Shown: positions 1 through 9,655, counted from the stretch's first letter. The stretch: 64,000 nucleotides of DNA from Hanstruepera ponticola (GCF_012931685.1 NZ_JABANC010000001.1:310001-374000), one strand, 5' to 3'. Numbers and translations: made by a program. Notes: generated by a model from the sequence alone, not told the origin.

Positions 1-531
1 TGTATAGAGCATAATATCGACCTCATTATCATGGGCTCGCATGGAGCTAGTGGTTTTAAAGAAATGTTTATAGGTTCAAACACTGAAAAGGTTGTAAGAA
101 CTGCCGAAGTCCCTGTTTTAGTAATTAAAAATGAACATGAAGAATTCAAGATTGACAATTTTGTTTTTGCATCTGATTTTAAAAATGATAACAAAGAAAC
201 ATATAAACAAGCAACCGAATTGGCTAAAGCTTTTGATGCCAAAATTCATTTACTTTTTGTAAACACGGCTAACAACTTTATTACCACAGCAACGGCAAAA
301 GCTCGTATTTTAGATTTTATTGAAGGTTACGATTTTGAAAATTATTCAATTTCTATTTACAATGATGAATCTGTTGAGAAAGGCATCATGAATTTCTCCC
401 ATATCATTGGTGCAGATTTAATTGGTATTAGTACCCATGGCAGACAAGGCATTGCCCATTTCTTCAATGGTAGTATTAGTGAAGATTTGGTAAATCATGC
501 GAAACGACCTGTGATAACTTTTAAAATATAA
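1..531 (+). CDS. Universal stress protein (UspA family), 5' truncated by window edge
   Basis: The reading frame is open from base 1 and the residues before the first ATG (position 31) already read as Usp sequence, so the true start lies upstream of the window. What remains is the end of one Usp domain and a complete second one, the tandem-domain form of cytoplasmic stress proteins. The nucleotide-binding signature G-x2-G-x9-G-S/T is visible twice: as GSHGASG...GS near the left edge and as THGRQGIAHFFNGS near the C-terminus. Such proteins bind ATP or other nucleotides and are induced by stress or starvation; the partner is unknown. It is followed at once by a strong terminator. Family assignment is secure, the specific role is not. 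Confidence 0.9.
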   Translation, partial: CIEHNIDLIIMGSHGASGFKEMFIGSNTEKVVRTAEVPVLVIKNEHEEFKIDNFVFASDFKNDNKETYKQATELAKAFDAKIHLLFVNTANNFITTATAKARILDFIEGYDFENYSISIYNDESVEKGIMNFSHIIGADLIGISTHGRQGIAHFFNGSISEDLVNHAKRPVITFKI

Positions 532-552
532 CTATTCCAAACTAATCAAATA

Positions 553-584
553 AAAAAATCCTAATCAAATGATTAGGATTTTTT
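553..584. terminator. Bidirectional intrinsic terminator between usp and tRNA-Gln
   Basis: A perfect 14-bp stem (553-566 with 571-584) closed by an AAAT loop, flanked by A and T runs on both sides. It can terminate the stress-protein transcript on the plus strand and the tRNA-Gln transcript on the minus strand. Confidence 0.85.
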
Positions 585-594
585 ACTTACTTGT

Positions 595-666
595 TGGCCT
601 ACTAGGGCTCGAACCTAGACTCTTCTGGACCAAAACCAGACGTGTTGCCAGTTACACCATAGGCCA
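595..666 (-). tRNA. tRNA-Gln (anticodon TTG)
   Basis: The reverse complement folds into a 72-nt cloverleaf. The acceptor stem TGGCCTA pairs with TAGGCCA over 7 bp, the anticodon stem TCTGG/CCAGA encloses the loop TTTTGGT giving anticodon TTG, and the T arm contains GGTTCGAGCC. The 3' CCA is not supplied as an addition after the acceptor stem. A bidirectional terminator follows 10 nt downstream. Confidence 0.95.
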
Positions 667-766
667 TTGTGCAATTGAGGATGCAAATTTAAAACAAAGT
701 TTTGTTTGCGCAAACATTTTTTAAATAAAATAACCTTTCAAAACTTAACGTTTCCTTAAAAGTATT

Positions 767-794
767 TTTGATTTGATATTTATTGTTAAATTCG
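767..794 (+). promoter_or_regulatory. Putative promoter of the DUF2723 gene
   Basis: TAAATTCG at 787-794 differs by one base from the Bacteroidota -7 box TAnnTTTG, with TTTG at 767-770 as a possible upstream element. Transcription would start just before 800, which favours the ATG at 819 over the upstream TTG at 783. Confidence 0.35.
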
Positions 795-818
795 CCTAAT
801 CTTTCAAACTTCAATTAC

Positions 819-3800
819 ATGGCACATATCAGCTTTAGAAAATGGAACACTTTGTTATCTTGGTTTTCATTTTTAGTTGCTTTAATCACTTATAGTCTAA
901 CGGTAGAACCCACTGTAAGTTTTTGGGATGCTGGCGAATACATTTTAACCTCTTCAAAACTACAAGTTGGGCATCCACCTGGAGCACCTTTGTTCCAAAT
1001 GTTCGGTGCATTTTTCTCAACTTTCACATTTGGCAATAATGAATTAATAGGCTATATGATGAATATGATGAGTGCCGTTTCAAGTGCATTCACGATTTTA
1101 TTTATGTTTTGGACAATTTCATTATTGTTAAGAAAATTAATTGGAAATGAAGACACGCTATCAAAAACTAATAAGATTGCCATTTTAGGGAGTTCTTTAG
1201 TTGGGAGTTTGGCATTTGCTTTTACAGATTCTTTTTGGTTTAATGCTGTTGAAACAGAAGTGTACGCCATGGCAACCTTAATTATGTCTGTTTTATTCTA
1301 TCTGGCATTGCGTTGGGAACGTGAAATGGATACACCACGAGGCAATCGTTGGTTGATATTAATTGCTTTTGTTATAGGTCTTTCATTTGGGGTGCATTTT
1401 ATGGGATTATTAACCATTCCGGCGATTGGGCTTATTTATTATTTTAAAAATTATAAAGAAGTTACTATCAAAGGTTTTATTGTTGCCAATGTAGTTTCAG
1501 TTGCTATTCTTCTTTTTATCTTTAAATTATTAGCACCAAACATATTGAGGTACTTCAGTGCTATGGAAATTTTCTTCGTGAATTCTATTGGCTTACCTTT
1601 TAACTCGGGATCAATAATAGCAGGTATTCTTTTGGTTGCTTTAATTTATTTTGGTTTAAAATACACAAAAGATAAAGGCTATAAACACTTAAACACTGCT
1701 ATTCTTTGCGTAACTTTTGTAGTGGTTGGATTCTCTTCTTGGATGATGTTACCAATTCGCGCCAATGCCAACGTGGTTATTAATGAAAATGACCCTTCGG
1801 ATGCTCGCGAGCTTTTGGCATACTATAACTTGGAACAATATCCTGAAACCCATTTGTTTTATGGTCCACAATTTACAGATCAATATTCTGGTCTTGATGA
1901 AAACGAGCCTTATATAGATGACAAGCCGAATTATGAAAAGGATGAAAAAACAGGTAAATACGTTATTATAAATGACTGGGAAAAAGCCAGACAAAATTAT
2001 AATGCCGATCATGCTTCTATATTACCAAGAATGTGGAGCGGTGAAAATGCAGAAAATTACATGATTTTTACAGGCTATTTAGATTTTAAATTAAAGCCTG
2101 AATACCAAATGGAAAACGAATTGCGTGCAGCAGTTTCAAATTTTAAAAATGATGTGGCCAATAGCATGGTTGATTATGAAGATTATCACGCATTTTTAAA
2201 ACAGTTTAGCCAGTATATAGATGTTGAAAAACCATCTTTAGGCAGTAATGTTGCCTATATGTTGGAATACCAATTAGGTTATATGTATTGGCGTTATTTT
2301 ATGTGGAATTTTGTTGGAAGACAAGATGATATTCAAGGAAAGTATGACAACCATGGAAACTGGATAAGTGGTATTGGCTTTATTGATGAATGGCATTTGG
2401 ATTTATCTCAAAAAGATCTCCCAGGCGACGTAAAAAATAACAAAGCTAGAAACACCTACTTTTTCTTACCATTTATACTGGGTCTTATTGGGCTATTCTT
2501 TCTGTTCAATAAAGACAAAAAGCTGTTTTGGGTTATGCTAGTCTTCTTTCTGTTTACAGGTCTAGCCATACAAGTTTATACCAACGTTCGACCGTTTGAA
2601 CCTCGTGAGCGGGATTATTCGGTAGTTGGTTCGTTTTATGTATTTGCGCTCTGGATTGGATTTGGAGTTTATGCGATAATTGATGGTTTGAAATCAAAAT
2701 TCCAGTCAAAATTATTAGCACCAATAGTAGTCATTGTTTGTTTAATATTAGTACCTGGTGTTTTAGTTGCCAATAATTGGGATGATCATGATCGCTCTGG
2801 CAAATATACTGCCAATGCCATGGCAAAAAAATATCTGGATTCATGTGGTGAAAATGGTATTTTATTCTCAATTGGTGACAATGACACTTTTGCACTCTGG
2901 TACGCCCAAGAAATTGAAGGTTATAGAACAGATGTTCGTGTAGTTAATACCAGCTTATTTCAAACCGATTGGTATATAGACCAAATGAAGCGAAAAGCTT
3001 ATGAAAGTGATCCCGTTCCATCATCCTTAACCCATGATCAATATCGTTATGGTACACGTGACTATATCATGAAAAAGCTTTTTATCTATGATTCTAAAGG
3101 ACGTCCTCAAAGATTGTTGAATACGGACACTCTAATGATAGATGATTTTCTAAATTTTGTAACCAGTGACAATCCTAAAACAAAATTTAAGTACGTTTTA
3201 CAACAGCAGGGTGAAGATCCAAGTTACTATCCTTCGCAGTTAGTTAATTCAAATTACTTCCCAGTTGAAAATATTCGTATTCCAGTTAACAAGAAAAATG
3301 CTATTGAATCTGGAATTGTAAAAGAAAAAGATTCTGCCGAAATAGTGGATTATATAGATATTAAAATAACTGATGGTGCACTCTATAAAAACAGGCTTTT
3401 AATGCTTGATATTGTTGCCAATAATAACTGGGAGCGACCTATTTACTTTACAGGTGGTGCCTTTGGAAATGATGACTATATTTGGATGAAAGACTACCTA
3501 CAGTTAGATGGTATGGCTTATAAACTAGTTCCTATTAAAACACCTGTTGATAAAGCAAATCCGTTTGATATGGGACGTGTTGATAGTGACTTAATGTATG
3601 AAAAAGTTGTGAATTGGGATTGGGGAAATAGTGGAAATCCTGATATATACCATGATATTGAAACTAGGCGAAATTCCATTACCTATCGTGGCAATCTAGC
3701 TAGGTTAATTGAACAATTAATCAATGAAGAAAAGCTAGAAAAAGCTGAAGAAATAGCTGATATAGCTATGGAAAATATGCCAGTTGATTATTTTGGTTAT

Positions 3801-4166
3801 TATACATTATTAGAACCTTATATTGGTGCTTATTATGAAACAGGTGCAACTGAAAAGGCTCAAAAGTTATTCAAGGAAGTTGCCAATAAATATCAAGAAA
3901 ACTTAACCTATTACAGTAAGTTAGATGCTGAACAACAAAGAAGAGTTTTTGAAGAAATTTACACTGATATTGAACGCTATAAAAGTATTGTTGATGTGGT
4001 TATTGAATACGACGAAGATTTTGGCGCTCAAGAAGCCAAGACTTTTTCAAACTTTTTGAATTTATTCAAGCACTTTTATGAAGACGCACCAACAGAAGAA
4101 GAAATAACGCCATTGGATTTGGATTTAATCAATGAGGACAGTAGTGTCATTGAACCTGAAGAATAA
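819..4166 (+). CDS. DUF2723 (TMEM260-like, GT117) integral membrane glycosyltransferase
   Basis: Large membrane protein (about 1115 aa from the ATG at 819) that opens with the DUF2723 signature: SWFSFLVALITYSLTVEPT, then SFWDAGEYI and KLQVGHPPGAPLFQM. About ten hydrophobic spans occupy the first 340 residues and a second group lies around 555-660, followed by a soluble C-terminal half ending in helical, TPR-like repeats. The human homologue TMEM260 is a protein O-mannosyltransferase, and the acidic DAGE motif fits a GT-C lipid-sugar-dependent enzyme; transfer of a sugar to envelope proteins is therefore the inferred role. A TTG at 783 would add 12 residues, but the ATG fits the promoter better. 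A NodB deacetylase gene follows 10 nt after the stop, so the two are probably co-transcribed. Confidence 0.85.
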   Translation: MAHISFRKWNTLLSWFSFLVALITYSLTVEPTVSFWDAGEYILTSSKLQVGHPPGAPLFQMFGAFFSTFTFGNNELIGYMMNMMSAVSSAFTILFMFWTISLLLRKLIGNEDTLSKTNKIAILGSSLVGSLAFAFTDSFWFNAVETEVYAMATLIMSVLFYLALRWEREMDTPRGNRWLILIAFVIGLSFGVHFMGLLTIPAIGLIYYFKNYKEVTIKGFIVANVVSVAILLFIFKLLAPNILRYFSAMEIFFVNSIGLPFNSGSIIAGILLVALIYFGLKYTKDKGYKHLNTAILCVTFVVVGFSSWMMLPIRANANVVINENDPSDARELLAYYNLEQYPETHLFYGPQFTDQYSGLDENEPYIDDKPNYEKDEKTGKYVIINDWEKARQNYNADHASILPRMWSGENAENYMIFTGYLDFKLKPEYQMENELRAAVSNFKNDVANSMVDYEDYHAFLKQFSQYIDVEKPSLGSNVAYMLEYQLGYMYWRYFMWNFVGRQDDIQGKYDNHGNWISGIGFIDEWHLDLSQKDLPGDVKNNKARNTYFFLPFILGLIGLFFLFNKDKKLFWVMLVFFLFTGLAIQVYTNVRPFEPRERDYSVVGSFYVFALWIGFGVYAIIDGLKSKFQSKLLAPIVVIVCLILVPGVLVANNWDDHDRSGKYTANAMAKKYLDSCGENGILFSIGDNDTFALWYAQEIEGYRTDVRVVNTSLFQTDWYIDQMKRKAYESDPVPSSLTHDQYRYGTRDYIMKKLFIYDSKGRPQRLLNTDTLMIDDFLNFVTSDNPKTKFKYVLQQQGEDPSYYPSQLVNSNYFPVENIRIPVNKKNAIESGIVKEKDSAEIVDYIDIKITDGALYKNRLLMLDIVANNNWERPIYFTGGAFGNDDYIWMKDYLQLDGMAYKLVPIKTPVDKANPFDMGRVDSDLMYEKVVNWDWGNSGNPDIYHDIETRRNSITYRGNLARLIEQLINEEKLEKAEEIADIAMENMPVDYFGYYTLLEPYIGAYYETGATEKAQKLFKEVANKYQENLTYYSKLDAEQQRRVFEEIYTDIERYKSIVDVVIEYDEDFGAQEAKTFSNFLNLFKHFYEDAPTEEEITPLDLDLINEDSSVIEPEE

Positions 4167-4176
4167 ATTAAAAACA

Positions 4177-4830
4177 ATGGGAATCATCCCTGTTAAAACA
4201 CCTTTGGTAATTAAAAAAATGCTCCCAGACTATATTTGGGAGCTTCAAGAAACGGATAAGGTGCTCTATCTAACTTTTGACGACGGCCCAACACCACAAA
4301 TAACTAATTGGACACTTAAAACACTAAATAAGTATAACGCAAAAGCAACATTTTTTTGCATAGGTAATAACATAAAAAAGCATACTAATATCTTTCATAA
4401 TATTCTTGATAATGGTCATGCTATAGGTAATCATTCTAACACTCATTTAAAAGGCTGGCTAATAAAAAAAACTGATTATATTTCTGATATTGAAGCTTGT
4501 CAAAATAGTATTGATACTGAACTAGAAAAACGAGAATATTGCGGTTCAAAATTGTTTAGACCACCTTATGGTCAAATAAAACCCAAACAAGGCAAAGCTC
4601 TCTTAGATCTTGACTATAAAATAATTATGTGGAATGTTTTGTCGTTTGATTGGGATAAAAATGTAAAACCTGAAACCTGTTTAAATAACGTGATAAGCAA
4701 AGCTCAATCCGGTAGCATCATAGTATTCCATGATAGCCTAAAAGCATCAAGAAACTTGATGTTTACACTTCCAAAAGTTTTGAAATATTTTAGTGAAAAA
4801 GGATATTCGTTTAAAGCTTTAAATGTCTAA
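4177..4830 (+). CDS. Polysaccharide deacetylase (NodB/CE4 family)
   Basis: About 217 aa from the ATG at 4177. All five CE4 motifs are readable: TFDDGP (catalytic and metal aspartates), HSNTH (metal histidines), RPPYG, the W-D segment FDWD, and IVFHDS with the catalytic histidine. The family removes N- or O-acetyl groups from peptidoglycan, chitooligosaccharides or capsular sugars. No convincing signal peptide is present, so export is uncertain. An in-frame ATG at 4132 would overlap the previous gene by 35 nt; I prefer 4177 because the family homology begins only later. Its last 4 bases overlap the convergent thioredoxin-like gene. Confidence 0.88.
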   Translation: MGIIPVKTPLVIKKMLPDYIWELQETDKVLYLTFDDGPTPQITNWTLKTLNKYNAKATFFCIGNNIKKHTNIFHNILDNGHAIGNHSNTHLKGWLIKKTDYISDIEACQNSIDTELEKREYCGSKLFRPPYGQIKPKQGKALLDLDYKIIMWNVLSFDWDKNVKPETCLNNVISKAQSGSIIVFHDSLKASRNLMFTLPKVLKYFSEKGYSFKALNV

Positions 4831-5123
4831 ACATACTCTTGAATAATGCCTATTAAGGTATTAGCATCTTGTTCGCCGCTATGGCGCCATTTCATTTCGC
4901 CATTTTTGTAGATAATTAATGTTGGTAAGCCTTTGACGCGCAATGCTTCAGCTAGTTCTTTATTTTTATCAACATCAATTTTAATGACTTTGGCTTTATC
5001 TCCAAGTGCAGCAGCAACGTCTCTCAAAACTGCGTGCATAGCGGTGGATTGCTCATTCCATTCTGTAAAAAAGTCTAACAGCACAGGAATATTTACATCT
5101 ATAAGTTCCCCAAATTTTGACAT
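4827..5123 (-). CDS. Thioredoxin-like protein lacking the CXXC active site
   Basis: 98-residue protein with a clear thioredoxin fold: a beta strand PVLLDFFTEW leading into the active-site position, VIKIDVDKN, and the cis-proline segment GLPTLIIYKNG. At the place of the usual WCGPC it reads WNEQST, and the protein contains no cysteine at all, so it cannot act as a dithiol reductase. Length matches a minimal thioredoxin, so this is not a truncation. It may be a binding or chaperone-type module. It converges on the deacetylase gene with a 4-base overlap and lies 53 nt after the metallophosphoesterase gene on the same strand. Confidence 0.85.
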   Translation of the reverse strand: MSKFGELIDVNIPVLLDFFTEWNEQSTAMHAVLRDVAAALGDKAKVIKIDVDKNKELAEALRVKGLPTLIIYKNGEMKWRHSGEQDANTLIGIIQEYV

Positions 5124-5176
5124 ACGTTAAAGTTTTTAGTCAAATCTTATATTACAAATATAATATTTTCAGTTGA

Positions 5177-6412
5177 TTATACGTTATTCACACCTTTTTT
5201 AAGCTCGATAACCGTTATTTCGGGCCATATTCCAACACGTCCAGGAAAGGCATGATAACCAAAACCTCTATTCACATTTATAAATCTACCAAATTCATTA
5301 TACAATCCAGCCCATTGTTTATAAACATATTGTGACGGACTCCATCTAAAAAATCCCGGTATTTCAATCCCCATTTGTAAACCATGAGTATGACCACTTA
5401 AAGTCAAATGATAATTAAAATCATCCTGTTTAACTCGGTATTCCCAATGCGATGGATCATGTGTCATTAATATTTTAAAATCTTCTTTATTAACTTGAGA
5501 TGATGCTTTATCCAAATCACCCGCTTGATTAAATCCTTTTCCCCAATTCTCTACTCCAATTAAAGCTAATTTCTGACCATTTTTTTCTATATAGCGGTGT
5601 TCATCAAGCAATAAATCAAATCCTATTTTAGGATGAATATCTTTTACTGCTTGAAAATTTTTAAGTTTATCTTCTGGCTTTTCCCATTGTACATAATCAC
5701 CATAGTCGTGATTACCTAAAATGGAATATTTTCCATAAGGTGCTTTTAACCGTTTAAAAACATCTATCCAATCATCCATTTCAGTTGCCATATTATTTAC
5801 AATATCGCCTGTGAATAACATAAGATCGGATTGCTGTTCATTTATCAAGGCAACACCATATTCAATCTTTTCTTTGTTGGTAAAACTTCCTGAATGAATA
5901 TCAGAAATTTGAGTAATTGTAAACCCGTCAAAAGCTTCAGGTAAATCTTCAAAAAACACCTGATATTTCAAAACTTTGTAGTTGTAACGACCTTGCCAAA
6001 TTCCATATAAAAACGAGGCAAATGGAATGGCAGCAATACCTAATGCTATTTTTGAAATAAAAGCTCTTCTGCTGGTAAACATTTCAGTTTCTCCAGACGA
6101 TGCAATTGAAAAAAGTTTTCTTATTACTCTGAAAACATCCTCCCCAAACATAATGAGTAGTAGCACCAACTTTGGAATTAGGAAAGTCAACAACAAACCT
6201 GCTGCTAACTGAAAACCAACCGTTTGACCAGCGCTTCTTGGTGTAGAAAAAATGGTGTAGAGAAAATTGGCATATATCGCAACAGAAACTAAAATCCAAG
6301 CCCACTTAATTAATCGGTTTCTTGTTAAAGTTTTAATGACTTGAAAAGCATATAACTCCACAAATAAAAATATTACTGTAAATATTATAATAGTTATTAT
6401 CCAACGCGACAT
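5177..6412 (-). CDS. Membrane-anchored calcineurin-like metallophosphoesterase (YaeI type)
   Basis: 411 aa. The first 120 residues contain about four hydrophobic segments, starting IITIIIFTVIFLFVEL, followed by a cytoplasmic or periplasmic phosphoesterase domain. The binuclear metal motifs are complete and in order: SDIHSG (D-x-H), TGDIVNN (GDxxN), GNHDYGD (GNHD), MTHDP and GHTHG. This matches the YaeI/YkuE group; E. coli YaeI can hydrolyse UDP-diacylglucosamine in the lipid A pathway, but the substrate here cannot be read from sequence. It is followed on the same strand by the cysteine-less thioredoxin-like gene. Confidence 0.9.
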   Translation of the reverse strand: MSRWIITIIIFTVIFLFVELYAFQVIKTLTRNRLIKWAWILVSVAIYANFLYTIFSTPRSAGQTVGFQLAAGLLLTFLIPKLVLLLIMFGEDVFRVIRKLFSIASSGETEMFTSRRAFISKIALGIAAIPFASFLYGIWQGRYNYKVLKYQVFFEDLPEAFDGFTITQISDIHSGSFTNKEKIEYGVALINEQQSDLMLFTGDIVNNMATEMDDWIDVFKRLKAPYGKYSILGNHDYGDYVQWEKPEDKLKNFQAVKDIHPKIGFDLLLDEHRYIEKNGQKLALIGVENWGKGFNQAGDLDKASSQVNKEDFKILMTHDPSHWEYRVKQDDFNYHLTLSGHTHGLQMGIEIPGFFRWSPSQYVYKQWAGLYNEFGRFINVNRGFGYHAFPGRVGIWPEITVIELKKGVNNV

Positions 6413-6477
6413 AAATCTCTTTTTCTTAAGGCTTTACAAATATACTGGCAATTAAAGCGAAGTATTTTAATACTCTG

Positions 6478-8955
6478 TTAATTTTTTATTCCGTTTAGAG
6501 TTTTCATTTTTAAAGATACTATGCTGCTTGCTTGTGTATAAAACTCAACGGTTTTAACTTCGTTTGGCAACAAATCAAAGTAGTTGTCGGAAAAATGGCC
6601 TTTGTCATTACAAAATAAGAATACATCTTTTTGAAGGGTTTCACTTGATAGTTCTATTTTAAAGCCATCTGCGCTTTTTGTGATTTTTTGTTGAATGGAT
6701 TCAGGTTTGAGTTTTAGGTCTTTTGGTTTCGAAAAATAATGTAACCATATTTGATCTGTACTTTCAATCTTTAAGATAGTCGCCTCTTTATCAAAATTCA
6801 AAGCTGTCAAATCCAAGCTGAATATCTGCTTACTTCGATTAGATGGTACAATTTCCTTTATCTGCTTATGCATGATGCTTTTGCCGTCAAAATCCATCAG
6901 TCTAACTGTCAAATTAATTGAAATATTGTCCAAAGCGTCATTTACAGCAACTGTTTTCAGCATATCATTTTCTACTTCTGAAGAAATCAATACATTTTCA
7001 AAACTCCGTTTGGCTTTATAATGCAATGCTTTCCAGTTGCCAAAGAAATCAATACTGGACCAGGAAACCGCCGGCCAACAATCGTTCAATTGCCAAAATA
7101 GTGTTCCCATGTTATAAGGTTTTGCTCTGCGTTGTGCTTCAATGCCTTTGGTAATGCCGTAAGCTTGTAATAGTTGGCTTATATAAACATAATCTTCAGC
7201 ATGAGTTGGTACTGGAAAATCACGTTCCATATAGTCGTTGATAATTTGAAACCCTCTAGCATGCTTTTGGTGATTTTTAAAGACTTGTGAACTAATATCT
7301 AAACTATCCTTTTTATTAATATAATTAATGACTTCATAACTCGGAAAGGATTGAAACCCAAACTCGCTCATAAATCGTGGCACATGTGTTTCTAAATGTT
7401 CAAACGGATAGCCGTCATGCCAAATCCACCAATCGTGCGCATCGCCTTCAAACTCATATTTTGGATTGCCTCTTCCATATTTTGGCGAGGATTCCCAATA
7501 ATCAATGTTTGAATATTGTTTAACCGTATTAGGCAAAATAGAATCAAAAACCTTTAAATAATTTTCCCAAATTTCATTTTTTTCGACTTCACTTCTATCG
7601 GCTTGCCAACCCCAACGATGCCAACCTTCAGAGTTTTCATTATTGCCACACCATAACGCCATAGACGCATGATTTCTCAAGCGTTTCACATTATCAACAG
7701 CTTCTTGCTCTACATTTTCTAAAAACGCTTTATCGCCTGGATACATAGCACAGGCAAACATGAAATCTTGCCAAACGAGAATCCCTTTTTCATCGCATAA
7801 GTCATAGAACACATCATTTTCATAAATGCCGCCACCCCAAACACGAAGCATATTCATATTGGCCGAAACCACATCGTTTAAAAGCTTTTCATAATGATCA
7901 TCTGTGACTTGATTTTGAAAACTGTTTTGTGGAATGTAATTGGCACCTTTTGCATAAACAGGAACATCATTGACCTTAAAGTAAAAGGATTCGCCAACAC
8001 TATCTTTTTCAGTAACGAGCTCAATAGTTCGTAATCCTATTTTTTTAGATATACTATCCAAAACCGTTTCCCCATCTGTCACCACAACTTTAATATCGTA
8101 CAAATAGGGTTCGCCCAAATTATGTGGCCACCAGCGTTTGGGGTTTTCGATTATTATAGGCAGAAGTACTTTCTTGCTATCATATTTTATTACTTCAGAA
8201 ACTGAATAATTTAATGAATCATTCACATAAACTACGTAATCCAAATTTTTATCCGATTTAATATTTTCACTGACATCAATAGCTAAACCTGCTTTTTGCT
8301 CATCTAAAGTTAATTGCTTGACATAAAATTCTTCAATCTTAAAATCATCCCAAGCTTTAAGTTTAACAGGTCGCCAAATTCCGCTAGTATTGAGTTTTGG
8401 TCCCCAATCCCAACCGTATTGAAACTGTGCTTTACGGGTAAAAATACGATTGCCCTCTGGTAAGCTATAATTAAGTTTTGCTTTGGCTTGCGCTTCATAT
8501 TTTGAGGTGTTTTCGAACAGAATGCGTAGTTCGTTTTCAGCTTTTAACAGCGGTTTGACATTCACTGCAAACTCACGAAATGCATTATTTGTTTTCAGAA
8601 CTAAACTATCATTTAAAAACACCGAAGCATACGTATCCAAACCATCAAAATGGAGTTCGATATGTTTTCGCTTTAATGTTTTAGCATCAACTTGAAAGTT
8701 TGTTTTATACTCCCAATCGGTTTCAGAAACACCTTGTACTTCTGATTCATTATTAGCTATAAAAGGGTCTTCAATCAACCCATTCTCCATCAAATCAGAA
8801 AACACACTTCCCGGAACGTTTGCTGGCAACCACGTATCAGAATCCACTTGTTTAAATTGCCAACCATTATGTAATTCAATAGCTATAGGTGTTTCATGTT
8901 TTGATTGACAAGACAAACAAAGCACTAGAACGAAGATAAAAACGCTATGTCTCAT
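6478..8955 (-). CDS. Beta-mannosidase, GH2 family lipoprotein
   Basis: 825 aa. A lipoprotein signal ends at a lipobox with Cys16 (CLSC), so the enzyme is membrane-anchored. The order is GH2 sugar-binding domain (about 25-200), immunoglobulin-like domain, then TIM barrel. The acid/base glutamate is E440 in CGNNE and the nucleophile E531 in SEFG. WDWGP and RVWGGGIYE are typical of the mannosidase branch of GH2 rather than beta-galactosidases. It should cleave the Man-beta-1,4-GlcNAc bond of the N-glycan core or mannan ends. Its start overlaps the stop of cutC as ATGA, implying translational coupling. It is the last gene of the operon GH20-cutC-GH2. Confidence 0.92.
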   Translation of the reverse strand: MRHSVFIFVLVLCLSCQSKHETPIAIELHNGWQFKQVDSDTWLPANVPGSVFSDLMENGLIEDPFIANNESEVQGVSETDWEYKTNFQVDAKTLKRKHIELHFDGLDTYASVFLNDSLVLKTNNAFREFAVNVKPLLKAENELRILFENTSKYEAQAKAKLNYSLPEGNRIFTRKAQFQYGWDWGPKLNTSGIWRPVKLKAWDDFKIEEFYVKQLTLDEQKAGLAIDVSENIKSDKNLDYVVYVNDSLNYSVSEVIKYDSKKVLLPIIIENPKRWWPHNLGEPYLYDIKVVVTDGETVLDSISKKIGLRTIELVTEKDSVGESFYFKVNDVPVYAKGANYIPQNSFQNQVTDDHYEKLLNDVVSANMNMLRVWGGGIYENDVFYDLCDEKGILVWQDFMFACAMYPGDKAFLENVEQEAVDNVKRLRNHASMALWCGNNENSEGWHRWGWQADRSEVEKNEIWENYLKVFDSILPNTVKQYSNIDYWESSPKYGRGNPKYEFEGDAHDWWIWHDGYPFEHLETHVPRFMSEFGFQSFPSYEVINYINKKDSLDISSQVFKNHQKHARGFQIINDYMERDFPVPTHAEDYVYISQLLQAYGITKGIEAQRRAKPYNMGTLFWQLNDCWPAVSWSSIDFFGNWKALHYKAKRSFENVLISSEVENDMLKTVAVNDALDNISINLTVRLMDFDGKSIMHKQIKEIVPSNRSKQIFSLDLTALNFDKEATILKIESTDQIWLHYFSKPKDLKLKPESIQQKITKSADGFKIELSSETLQKDVFLFCNDKGHFSDNYFDLLPNEVKTVEFYTQASSIVSLKMKTLNGIKN

Positions 8956-9650
8956 TGAATCGATTTTAAAATATCTTGAATGTTTTTAACATCAGAAATT
9001 GTTTGAGGGGTATTTCCAAAAAAAACGGATGCATCATTATTTATAATTTTGGAAGCTGATGCATGAATTTCCTTAAAACCTGCCTTTTTGAACGCATTAG
9101 CATTTTGAGCATTTATGCCACTGCCAACTAAAATTTTGATTCTGCTTTCAGCTTGATGGTTTAATTCTTTCAATAGCTCAATACCTTCAATGGCTTTGGG
9201 TTGCTGACCGGAAGTTAGTACACGATCTATACCTAAATTTATTAATGCTTCTAATGCTTCTTTAGGATTTGGCACACAATCGAATGCGCGATGAAAGGTA
9301 AATTGCATAGGCTTTGACAAGGTTACAAGTTGTTGCGTTCTTTGGATATCAATAGAATTGTCTTCATTTAAAACACCAGACACAATGCCTTGAACACCCA
9401 AGTCCTTGCAAATTTGAATATCACGCTTTATAACTTCAAATTCTGCATCAGAATAACAAAAATGTCCACTACGAGGACGAATCAATACAAACACAGGAAT
9501 TGATAAATCCTCAATAACCTGCTTTATCAAGCCGAAACTTGGTGTGACACCTCCAACTGACAATTCACTACAGAGTTCAATACGATGTGCTCCAGCTTCT
9601 TGAGCATTTACGGCAGATTGGTAGGAATTAGCACAGATTTCTAGTTTCAT
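8952..9650 (-). CDS. cutC: CutC family TIM-barrel protein (copper homeostasis label)
   Basis: 232 aa, full family length. Recognised from MKLEICANSYQSAVNAQEAGA, then RIELCSEL and VGGVTPSFGLI at the N-terminus, IRPRSGHFCYSD, FHRAFD and RVLTSG, which line the barrel mouth in CutC structures. The family was named for copper tolerance in E. coli, but a direct copper function has been questioned. Here the gene sits between a GH20 and a GH2 glycosidase gene and shares a 4-base ATGA overlap with the latter, suggesting a link to glycan catabolism in this organism. That link is inference; the family assignment is secure. Confidence 0.92.
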   Translation of the reverse strand: MKLEICANSYQSAVNAQEAGAHRIELCSELSVGGVTPSFGLIKQVIEDLSIPVFVLIRPRSGHFCYSDAEFEVIKRDIQICKDLGVQGIVSGVLNEDNSIDIQRTQQLVTLSKPMQFTFHRAFDCVPNPKEALEALINLGIDRVLTSGQQPKAIEGIELLKELNHQAESRIKILVGSGINAQNANAFKKAGFKEIHASASKIINNDASVFFGNTPQTISDVKNIQDILKSIQ

Positions 9651-9655
9651 AATAT

